Source: Bromus sterilis
Lineage: Eukaryota > Streptophyta > Magnoliopsida > Poales > Poaceae
Reading direction: 5' to 3'
DNA: 64,000 bases
Assembly (NCBI GenBank): GCA_950022295.1
Contig: OX465598.1
Coordinates: forward strand, 63,844,001 to 63,908,000
Numbering within the stretch: position 1 is the first letter of the stretch; the number at the start of each line of letters is the position of its first letter. Below the pieces are notes generated by a model. That model was given only the letters and a program-made list of their open reading frames with translations, had not been told where the DNA came from and did no database searches. The translations under genes were made by a program, and so were the position numbers. Below are positions 11,858-20,289 of this stretch, in pieces.

Positions 11858-11931
11858 GTTTGAGTGTGGGAGAAGAGCAAAGCTTGGGGAAGAGATGAGA
11901 TTTTTGAGTGTGAGAAATGAGAAGGATGAGG

Positions 11932-11942
11932 AGCTCTTTTAT
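11932..11942 (-). promoter_or_regulatory. TATA-like box of the BED-only gene
   Basis: TATAAAAGAGC on the minus strand stands about 75 bp before the ATG at 11857. It is positioned like the TATA box of the full transposase gene, in a copied leader that also keeps the GAGTGTGAGAAATGAGA block. Confidence 0.5.
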
Positions 11943-12199
11943 AGCAAAAAGACAGCCATTTTAGGCACGTTTGGCCCAAAAACACATGTTAGGCACGTTT
12001 GGCCCAAGTAACTTAAAAAATGCAGAAAAAATAAATGAGGCATAAAGTCATCGTTTGGGATAAATCTTGAGCTTTATTAGTGGATGCCTCATTAAAATCT
12101 TCCATCCCTGGGAAGTAAAAGAGTACAAAGCCACGCTCTAAATTACAAAAGAAAAAAAATACAAAAAGATAAAAAAAAACTACAGCTACAAGTCTACAA

Positions 12200-14308
12200 C
12201 TAATCTTCATCTTCGATGGCCAGATTTTCAAAGTTGGCCAATAGCTCTTTGTCATGTGAAGTGTGTTGGGATCTCCTTCTGGCTAGCTCCCCATCTTTCA
12301 CGGCCATGAGTGTTCTCACCATATCTGGGGTTAGACTGGTTCTTCTATCCTCAAGTATTCTTCCAGCTACGCTGAAAGCAGACTCCGATGATGTCGATGA
12401 GACGGGAACTGATAACACATCTCGTGCTAATATGGAAAGCACCGGATATGTAACTTTGTGTTCATGCCACCAATGAAGTATGTCAAAGTCATCATCATCA
12501 TCTTCATTGAAGCTTTCTTTATCGCTGTTGAGGTACTTTGATAACTCTCCGCTACCTAAAAGAACAGGAGATGGTCCTGATGTGGAAGAGCTTGGAGCAG
12601 AGGTGGAAGAACCGAATAACTTGCTCCACGCTCCTTTCTTTTTTCCTGTAGTTGGCACTAGTGGAGGGCGTTGCGTGCGAACTCCGGCATACTTTTGATC
12701 ATACTTAGCATAAACTGAAGTAAGCTTATCACGAACATCAGTGGAATAAGCAATATAATCTATGCCTAGAGCCCCAGTTATAACAGCAAGTGCACTAGCA
12801 AACAGTTCTAGTTTAACTCTAGGATCCAAGATGAATGCAAATGCATATAAAATAGGAATTTCGGCCCAATATTTGCAATACTTAAGTTTCATGCGAGAAA
12901 CCATAGGCCTTAATAAATTATCTTGTTCGTAGGCTTTCAAGTGAGATGCAATGTCTACAAGAGTGTGCATCATTAAAGGGGATGTGGGATAGTAAACCCC
13001 CGACAAAGAAATGGTTGCATCATAAAATATCTCTAAAAACTTGAACAAATGTTTACAAATATGCCAAGTTTCAACAGAGATTAGTCCTGGATAATTTGCA
13101 TTAATCCATCCCGAGAATGCAACTTCATCTTGGATAACTGCCTTAAGCATCATATATGTAGAGTTCCATCTAACAGCCATGTCTAAATTAAACTTATGTG
13201 GAGTTTGTTGTGTAGCTAAGCAATATTGTCTATAGCTACTAATTCGTTGATTAGAGTTACCAAGATAAGCAATTGCACTGCGCATAATATCAAGTTGTAT
13301 CGCACATCTCTTCATAACACATTTAGCAATAAGATTAATGATATGGCAGGCACAACGTTGATGCAGTAAAAAAGATGCAGCATATACAGAAAATATCGGA
13401 GTGATGCCCTCCATTGCAGATGTATTTGATGAAGCATTATCTAAAGTTATTGCAAAGATCTTGTCGGATAAACCAAAGTTTGCCACAACGTTAATTACCA
13501 TTTCCGCTATGTTAGCACCAGTATGAGCTACCTCAAGCAATTCGAATCCTATGATCCTTTTTTGTAGTTCCCATTTTGTGTTAACATAATGAGCTACCAC
13601 GCTAATGTAGTCTTGTTTTGCCCGACCACTCCAAATATCAGATGTTAATGAGACTGAAAAAGTGCATGTGGTAAAGTCATCTTTTATTTGTTGTAGTCCA
13701 GTTTTGCCTAATTTTTTCATATCTCTAGTTGTAGTTTGCCTAGAAACTGGTCTAAAAGTAGGAGTGTGAACAGTTTGAATATATTCGACAAACGCTTCAG
13801 ACTCACCAAAACCTAATGGTAAATCATTGGAAGCAATTAAGCGGCAAAGTGCATCTCTTGCAATACTAGGATCATATGTGAAGTTACGTACCGAACCGTC
13901 GGGGTTGAACTTGAGTGTCGTTTGCATGCCCGCAACCTCCGCGTCCTTCTTCACGTGTGCCTTGTGGTGCCTGTTGAGGTGGCCGGTTCCTCCTTGTCCC
14001 CCGGTGGAATACAAGGCGCTGCATCTTTTGCACCGAGCTTTCACCACCTTCTTGCCGTCCTCCTCGACGACTTCTTCATCGAAATAGTCCCAACACTTCG
14101 AGTACTTCCGGCGCTTCTTTGAGCCGATGGAGGTGGAGGTGTTGGCGGATTGGCTACCGGACGGTAACTCCTCGCCGATGGAGTGGGCATCGGGGTTCCC
14201 ACTCATCCATATGGGGATCTCGAAATCGCTAGCATCTAAAGTGTAGTGGTTGGAGTCCGAGGTGAGGTTGTTGTGGTCACTACTCATGGGATCCAAAGGA
14301 TCGCCCAT
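12200..14308 (-). CDS. hAT-family (Ac-like) transposase, intact, 702 aa
   Basis: This is an uninterrupted ORF from ATG at 14308 to TAG at 12200. An N-terminal BED finger (residues about 65-115, CKRCSALY...HLNRHHKAH) would bind the transposon ends. The RNase H-like catalytic region follows, with LTSDIWSG (first acidic residue), TLDNASSNTSA (second), the insertion region with CACHIINLIAKC, and RWNSTYMML. The C-terminal hAT dimerisation domain (about 590-685) has WWHEHKVTYPVLSILARDVLSVP and SSESAFSVAGRILEDRRTSL. Length and domain order match plant Ac-like transposases. I see no stop, frameshift or missing motif. A Ser/Pro/Gly linker and an acidic run (EDDDDDFD) precede the dimerisation domain. 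It is expected to act in the nucleus on its own 12-bp TIRs. Confidence 0.95.
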   Translation of the reverse strand: MGDPLDPMSSDHNNLTSDSNHYTLDASDFEIPIWMSGNPDAHSIGEELPSGSQSANTSTSIGSKKRRKYSKCWDYFDEEVVEEDGKKVVKARCKRCSALYSTGGQGGTGHLNRHHKAHVKKDAEVAGMQTTLKFNPDGSVRNFTYDPSIARDALCRLIASNDLPLGFGESEAFVEYIQTVHTPTFRPVSRQTTTRDMKKLGKTGLQQIKDDFTTCTFSVSLTSDIWSGRAKQDYISVVAHYVNTKWELQKRIIGFELLEVAHTGANIAEMVINVVANFGLSDKIFAITLDNASSNTSAMEGITPIFSVYAASFLLHQRCACHIINLIAKCVMKRCAIQLDIMRSAIAYLGNSNQRISSYRQYCLATQQTPHKFNLDMAVRWNSTYMMLKAVIQDEVAFSGWINANYPGLISVETWHICKHLFKFLEIFYDATISLSGVYYPTSPLMMHTLVDIASHLKAYEQDNLLRPMVSRMKLKYCKYWAEIPILYAFAFILDPRVKLELFASALAVITGALGIDYIAYSTDVRDKLTSVYAKYDQKYAGVRTQRPPLVPTTGKKKGAWSKLFGSSTSAPSSSTSGPSPVLLGSGELSKYLNSDKESFNEDDDDDFDILHWWHEHKVTYPVLSILARDVLSVPVSSTSSESAFSVAGRILEDRRTSLTPDMVRTLMAVKDGELARRRSQHTSHDKELLANFENLAIEDED

Positions 14309-14373
14309 GTTTGAATGTGAGAAATTAAAGGGAGAGAAGGTTTGAGTGTGAGAAATGAGAGGGGTGGGCTGCC

Positions 14374-14382
14374 CTTTTTATA
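14374..14382 (-). promoter_or_regulatory. TATA box of the hAT transposase gene
   Basis: TATAAAAAG on the minus strand is 66-74 bp upstream of the transposase ATG, in an AT-richer leader between the GC-rich subterminal arrays and the gene. It is the natural core promoter candidate. Confidence 0.55.
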
Positions 14383-15049
14383 GGGAAAAATACAAATTTT
14401 TGGGACTAATTTAGCCCTCCAACGATTTAAAATTTGAAATTCAAAGAAAAAATACCCTAAACAGACCTAAACTACCCCTAAACCCCACTAAAACCCTCCC
14501 TAAACCCTCTCCCCCGCTCCCCCCAACGGCTCTCCTCCTCCCCCACTCCCCCACCCAACGGCTCTCTCCCCCGGGGCCCACCCCAACGGCTCCCTCCCGC
14601 TCCCACCCTCCAGCGAATCCCGCCCGCTCCCGCTCCCGCGGTCCCGCCCGCTCCTCCCGCTCTCACCCTCCCGTGCCGCTCGTGCCGCTCGTGCCGGGCC
14701 ATTCCCGTGCCGTGCCGTGCCGGGCTGGCAGCTTAGCGTGCCGGGCCGGGCTGGCACGCGTGCCAGGCTTCGCAGCCCAGGCACGGCCCTAGCCGGGCCA
14801 CGTGCCGGGCACGGCCCGTTAAGCCACGTGCTGGGCCGGCCCGTGAAGGGCCAAAAATCCGGGCTGGCGTGCTGGCCCGTTAAGCACGACCCGTGTGGCC
14901 AGCTTTGTTCACAACTGGGCATGGCTGAGGGCCTCTGTTTCTGGATGAGGTGGGCAGTGCTGGAGAGAGCCGACCTGACCTAACAAACAACAAAAAGTGG
15001 GATGAGGTGAGAAAATCTAGGTTGAGCTGACCTGTCAAACACACCCTTA

Positions 15050-15595
15050 GTTGGTGATAACCAGTCCTAAGGTCGATTTTAGAGAATACTCTAGCTCCAT
15101 TGAGTTGATCAAATAGATCCTCAATTTTGGACAGGGGATATTTGTTCTTTATGGTCACTTCATTGAGCCTACGGTAGTCCACACACAAGCGCGTGGTACC
15201 GTCCCGTTTATCTACAATGATAACTGGTGATCCCCAGGCGATACACTAGGGCGAATCAACCCTTTACTCAACATATCAGCTAGTTGCTTCTTCAGCTCTA
15301 CTAAATCTTTGGGATTCATGCGATAAGCTCTTTGGGCTATGGGTGCAATTCCCGGTACAAGCTCAAGGACAAACTCAATGTCACGGTCAGGTGGCATACC
15401 TGGCAACTCTTGCGAGAAGACATCGGGGTATTCACAGACCACATGGACTAGCTCCAGGTCAGTACCCGCGATTCCTTTGTTATAAGCTGCCCTCTTACGC
15501 TTCTCAGTGGCAACATACTTCACTTGGGTGCCATTTTTCGGTGTCAGGGTGATTGATTTTTCAGCGCAATCTACTGCTCCCTTGTATCTAGTCAT
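15050..15595 (-). pseudogene. pol: Tekay pol, protease-RT linker and RT fingers
   Basis: It begins after a TGA that interrupts the conserved GM(D/N)WL motif at the end of the protease (the Trp codon is now a stop), continuing as TRYKGAVDCAEKSITL. The linker reaches GLIRPSVSP at about 15236, where one missing base shifts the frame. RT then continues from 15188 upward in the other frame as LCVDYRRLNEVTIKNKYPLS, FSKIDLRTGYHQL. It is cut at 15050 by the Tourist-like insertion and continues at 10487. The first catalytic Asp (KIDLRTGYHQ) is present. Confidence 0.88.
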
Positions 15596-17038
15596 TCAGT
15601 TCATGCCTAGGACGACTTCTATTCCCTGAGTTCCCAGTACTACCAGATCAACATAGAACTTAGTTCCCAATATATCTACCGGCACATTGGGGCAAACATG
15701 GTTGGTTCTAATTACGGATCCAGGGATTTCTATTGACATGGGTCGCTTAAGTGAGGCAACAGACATACCACTCTCCTTAACGAATAGCTTGGTAACAAAT
15801 GAATGCGAGGCTCCAGAATCAAACAAGATAGTGGTGGGTACTGAGTTAATAGGGAACTTACCCATCACTAGCTCCGGTGCATCCTTGGGTTCCTCCGCAT
15901 TCATGTGGTTCAGGTATCCCTTGGTTCCGTTGCCTGGCTTCTTCTGGTACCCATTCCTTCCATCATTCCCATGAGTGGCTCCGCGGTTAGCGGTTTGTGC
16001 AGCTCTAATAGGACACTGCCGTGATAAATGCCCGATCTGTCCACAGTGGAAACATCCGCTACCAGGGGGTCGATTGATCACTCGGGGATTTGGACCAGCT
16101 TTGAATTTGCTTCCTCCAGGACAAAATGCAGGTTTGTCGGTGTTGTAGCCCGGACGGCTTCCGGTTGGGGGTCCTCTTGGTGGTGGAGTGGGTGCGACAG
16201 GTAACATACTCCGGGGTTTCTGCTGGCTTGACCCAGCTTGCTGCAGGGCTTTGCGCTTGCGTCCCTCGTATCTCGCCTTGCGACAGTCCTCCATTAAGAT
16301 AGCAGCATCAGCCAATGTCTCTAGGTCTGGGAAAGTCATCACTACAAGCACGGTCTGCATCTCTTCATGCAGTCCTCCAAGGAACTTCTCCTTCTTCTTG
16401 TCCTTAGTGTCGGTCTCGTTAGGGGCATACCTCGCAAGATTGGTGAACTTGGCGAGATACTCCATAACAGACATTCCACCATGTCGGAGTTGCAGAAACT
16501 TCTCTCTCATGATCTTGATTAGTCCAGTTGGAACATGTCGCTTACGGAACTTGGTCTTGAATTCTTCCCAAGGAAACACATGGCCTTCTGGGTGCATAGC
16601 TTTCACAGTCTCCCACCAAGCTCTTGCCGAACCAGTGAGATAGTGGGTGGCGTACAGCGTCTTATCATTCTCCTCTAGTCCAGCTACAAGCGAATTGTTT
16701 CCGATAGTGTGAAGCCAATCATCAGCATCAAGTGGCTCCACGAACTTGGAAAACACTGGTGGTTCGATACTCTGAAACTTCTTCAGATGATCAACAAACC
16801 CTCCATTCCCGTTGCCTTCGTTGTTGTTCTGGTTGTTGTTGTTGTTGATGTTGTTCTGGAGGTTGTTAGTCACCATCTGGGTAATCTGAGCTAGATCAGC
16901 CATATTGGCTTGGCGCTCTATGCGAGCGGCTTGGCGATCTTCCATCATCATTCGTAGCAAGGTCGGGATGGTCAGGTCAGTTGGTGGTGGAAGGTCGTTG
17001 TTGCGACGATCATGCTAACCTCTTGTTCCCGACGCCAT
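15596..17038 (-). pseudogene. gag: Tekay gag-protease
   Basis: The original start is the ATG at 17038 (MASGTRG), eight codons before an in-frame TAG at 17015-17017. From the next ATG (16960) 454 codons are open. The protein has an Asn-rich stretch (residues about 35-50), the retrotransposon gag domain (FVEPLDADDWL, GSARAWWE, FKTKFRKRHVP, YLAKFTNLARYAP), a zinc knuckle CFHCGQIGHLSRQC, and the aspartic protease motif ILFDSGASHSFV. It ends at the nonsense codon 15596-15598 within GMNW. Two nonsense changes in an otherwise open reading frame indicate modest age. Confidence 0.92.
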
Positions 17039-17376
17039 TCCAAAATTTCAAGGCAACTAATTAGGGTGTTGTTCACTTTTATGGGTTTGATTAGATTCTA
17101 ACATTTTAGCAAGTTTCATATGCAAGTCCTAACATGTATGCAGTCAAACAATACAATCAAGCATAAAAGATAGCATACACATCGACATTAACATGCTAAC
17201 GAGTTCAACGAGTTCTACAACATCACAAAATGTCATCACAAATTCTCAAACCAACACATTGCATAGTCTCAACCATACAACAAGCAAATAACCACTCAAA
17301 ATGGGGCACGGCGATACTCCTAAGGTCACTCCGCTACGTCGCGTGAGTCCATCCTACAACGACAGGTGCCAATGGC
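17039..17376 (-). other. Spacer between extra ORF and gag
   Basis: This AT-rich non-coding stretch lies between the end of the extra ORF and the gag start. I see no repeat, splice signal or promoter that I could defend. Confidence 0.4.
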
Positions 17377-18207
17377 TCAAGTGGTGCCAGAGCCGGAAGA
17401 GCCATCCTCCTCCGCAGGGATGATCTCCTCGGGGTCCTCCTCCTCGTCATCTCCACAGTGTTCGTCATGATCAGGCTCACTCTCATCCTCCATATCCATA
17501 CCCTCCATGGGATCCTGATCGTCAGGAAGAAGATCCTCATTCTCCTTACGGAGATTAGTGTTCTCCTCCTCAAGCTCCTCCACTCGGGTCTCTGCCACAG
17601 TCAGCTGCGCCTTCAGAGTCTTTACGGCCTTCTTCAGGAAGTCATTCCTCTTCTGGTACCAAGTACGGAGCTGACACTATCGAATCCTCTCCATCTGACA
17701 AGTCTGGAGCTATGATCGGATAGAAGCTAGCTCACCCACCTGAAGGTCACACCTCATCCGAGCACGATCCATCTAAGTCTGGGTGTGGTGGAGTAGGTAC
17801 TCCATCTGATGCATCTGACGCCCAAACTGAGTGTGTGGTAGTGCCGTGGTCGGCACTCCCTCGGCGTTACGCCCTCCAAAGTAAGCGAACTCGGTGCTGG
17901 TCAGAACCTCCTGGTGATGATGCACTCGGCGTGCAAGCGCCTCCTGAGCGACTCCGACGATACCATCTGCCCAAGTGCTCTCCAACACCTCCATAGTGAA
18001 GTCCTCCGAGCGGGGTGGCACAACTCCTCCTCTAACAGTGCAAACAACTAGCCAAGCTCTGTCTCCCTCGCTCAGTCCAGGGATCACTCCTCCCTTAATC
18101 TCCGAGGCTAAGCGTCCAACTCTCGTGGCTAACTCCAGAAGCTTCTACTCGAAGAAGTACGACAAGTCCGAACCAACTACGCAAAACTCCGTGAACTGAA
18201 TCGCCAT
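17377..18207 (-). pseudogene. Extra sense ORF upstream of gag in the Tekay element (about 276 codons, broken)
   Basis: A single frame runs from ATG at 18207 (MAIQFTEF) to TGA at 17377, in the sense direction between PBS and gag. It is interrupted only by point stops, at about 18148, at 17773 and at two sites between 17690 and 17730; there is no frameshift. The N-terminal half contains IPGLSEGDRAWLVVCTVRGGVVPP and a His/Gln-rich segment (QFGRQMHQMEYLLHH). The C-terminal part has a predicted coiled coil (LKAQLTVAETRVEELEEEN, residues about 190-225) and an acidic tail ending SSGSGTT. I recognise no named domain. Extra ORFs are known in plant gypsy elements, notably the Tat/Ogre lineage. The function here is unknown. 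Confidence 0.65.
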
Positions 18208-18424
18208 CTATAGAAAATTAAATAAAGAACCTATTAGTTCTAAGTGTGCAAAATTTTAATGATGCAGAAGTGATGACTTTAATGATTTTTGACAAAAGCA
18301 GGGGTTAAGGAGAAAAATAGAGTTCCTGCCTACAGGCATATTATTATTCCCTAGTATACTAGTGGTGAGGAATTTGTTTCCGTACCGACGTCCATGCTAG
18401 CTAAGGGCTCCTAGGTTCAGGATT

Positions 18425-18436
18425 GCTCTGATACCA
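18425..18436 (-). promoter_or_regulatory. Tekay primer binding site
   Basis: The minus strand reads TGGTATCAGAGC, a perfect complement to the 3' end of initiator tRNA-Met. It is four bases (GAAT) after the LTR terminus at 18441. Confidence 0.92.
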
Positions 18437-18440
18437 ATTC

Positions 18441-20276
18441 TGTGGCGGCTCAGACTCACATGTCTGAAACACCCGGTATGTATAAGCACACGATCCCATG
18501 ATCAGTCTGTCGTGGCACATACCCGAATTGATACCAAGAGTACATATCCATTACATCGTCATACAAGTCTAGAATAAACGGCAACAGAGTCGAGTCTTAC
18601 AGATAAACATCCAAAAGGCATGCTTAAGTTCACCATCATCGTCGCGGCGGATACATAACAACATCGTCGTCGCCGGTCCACGTCTGCCAAAACCACATCT
18701 ATAGGCAGCTGACAGTAGGAGTGTCCTAGTTCTCGCATTCGCTGGCATACGCCTCCTCCTCCTGATATAGGGCTTCCATTTCAGACCAAGTAAATAACCA
18801 GGGGCGAATCCTATAAGTACATTTGATTGTACTTGCAAGACAACCTTTAGAGTATAATTCTTAGCATGCTTCTATGCAAGTGGTAGGTTGGCTCTATGCT
18901 TAGAGTTTTACACGAGTCGAGACTTAGTCTCTCTTGTAGATGCTATACGAAAGTCTTAGATACTAGTTGTATCTATTCTTTGACTCTTATGAGAAGAATA
19001 AGATGAGACAATGATATCAGAGTTATCCGTATCATCGGTAATAGAGTTGCTTCAACGATATGAAGTCATGAGATGAGTATCTAAGATGCACGTATTTCCG
19101 ATTATGAAATCATAATCCCGACAGTCAAAACAGTCCCTTGAATCACTACGGCTGGTGTCCGACCAATCATTCCCTTTCATTCCGGACCACTGGGTTTCCA
19201 ACATCCTTCCTCCTTCATATCTTGCCGGTGCAGCACTTACGTGCTACACCTTTCCAAATTGACAAGCACAGCCGAGATAAGCCATCATAACGTCCATGAC
19301 AGTGGACGCGGCTATTCGAATAGTTATACACTCTGCAGAGGTTGTACACTTTACCCACAAGATCTAGAACTCTGCCACGTCGACCGTGGTCAAGCGCACA
19401 AAAGTACGTGAGAATGCGAAGACTAGTCGAGTCCTTCCAGATGGCCTCCTTAATATGATGCACCTCCCGGTGATATACACCCGCTTGACTTGCCATTTTG
19501 CGAGATCTATCCAAAAACTGTTGTAGATGTGCTCAGGGGTACTTGGGGGGCAACACCGTAGTCGACGGTTACCAATAATGGGATCATACGACGATGTCCC
19601 TGGCAGTTACCCTAGGAAGTATGCAATAGGAAGTGACTTCACGTAGATTCCCACTTTACATGAGCAGTTGAGGTATCCCGCACTAAGGAGAACAACCTTC
19701 GGGTCAAGCCCCGACCCACATAGGGGTAATGTGGTTGTACTGTTGATTTCTCAGGTTGGTCAACAAGGTCAGTGCCGTCTCTCCAACATTCCATGTTTTG
19801 TCGTCCGAGATAACACCAATTCATTGTCCGGCTAGACCATCCTCCGCTTCGGGAAGTTCAACTTCTCGAGCCAGTAACACCTATGGTATTTGCTCAGTTC
19901 ACATCTTCCGGGAATTACCATCCTATGAATGAAATCATGGCCATCAAGTTGGCCTCAGTATAGGTGACATATTCACCTTGCTGGAGTATGAATACACTAA
20001 ACTCTCAAGGGGTTCTATTCTAATGCTTATAACTACACTTGGCATATCCAAGCACATAGTATAGAGGAAAATAGTATGATGCATGTAGAATAAGCATGGA
20101 TAGAAAATAACAAATGCATAGATGAAAAGGCAGGGATAGCAAGGTGTCTTGCCTTGGTCAGAAAAGATCTCTTTAGGGTCTTCCTCTGCTGCTACAATCA
20201 CTTCCTCCGTCACGTTCTCCTCTCCGGTATTATCTATCGTCGAGAAATAATGCGCAATCAATAACACATACAAGAC
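18441..20276 (-). repeat. Tekay 5' LTR, PBS-proximal segment
   Basis: It starts at TGTGGCGGCT (the inverse of the LTR CA end, GCCGCCACA) right beside the PBS. It runs to the LINE insertion, with the LINE target duplication at 20263-20276. ORFs in this stretch (such as 19215-19514 and 19944-20333) are short, lack known motifs and are not genes. Confidence 0.75.
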
Positions 20277-20289
20277 TTTGGATTTTATA

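Larger units (their letters stand above)
11475..12010 (-). repeat. Internal partial duplication of the hAT transposase gene
   Basis: This segment repeats, in order, the transposase 3' flank (GAGCTTTATTA and CCTCATTAAAA, compare 12070-12150), the BED-finger coding region and the 5' leader with TATA (compare 13930-14400). The middle of the gene, about 1.8 kb, is absent. The two copies are clearly diverged, so the duplication is not very recent. A 28-bp period repeat (TTAGGCACGTTTGGCCC at 11961 and 11989) lies at the junction between the copies. Confidence 0.75.
11202..14907 (-). mobile_element. Complete hAT transposon (3706 bp)
   Basis: Inverted ends CAAAGCTGGCCA at 11202 and at 14907 are flanked by a perfect 8-bp duplication TTCACAAC (11194-11201 and 14908-14915), the hAT hallmark. 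Inside are one intact transposase gene and a second short gene, both on the minus strand. About 250 bp at each end is rich in GC blocks of the type GGCACGG and CCGGGCC in both orientations, probably transposase binding arrays. The TIRs, perfect TSD and open transposase make it a candidate for an active or recently active autonomous element. Confidence 0.92.
10491..15046. mobile_element. Tourist/PIF-Harbinger-like non-autonomous element in Tekay RT
   Basis: The ends read GGGTGTGTTTGGTAG at 10491 and, inverted, GGGTGTGTTTGACAG ending at 15046. They are flanked by the 3-bp duplication TTA (10488-10490 and 15047-15049). Removing the element and one TTA rejoins the RT frame exactly (His-Gln-Leu-Asn-Val-Arg-Glu). 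TTA target sites and GGGTGTGTTTGG ends are typical of Tourist/Harbinger elements. Without the nested hAT element it is about 840 bp and encodes nothing recognisable. GC-rich sequence at 10760-11160 gives only shadow ORFs. The terminal motif recurs internally at about 10583 and 10626. Confidence 0.85.
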
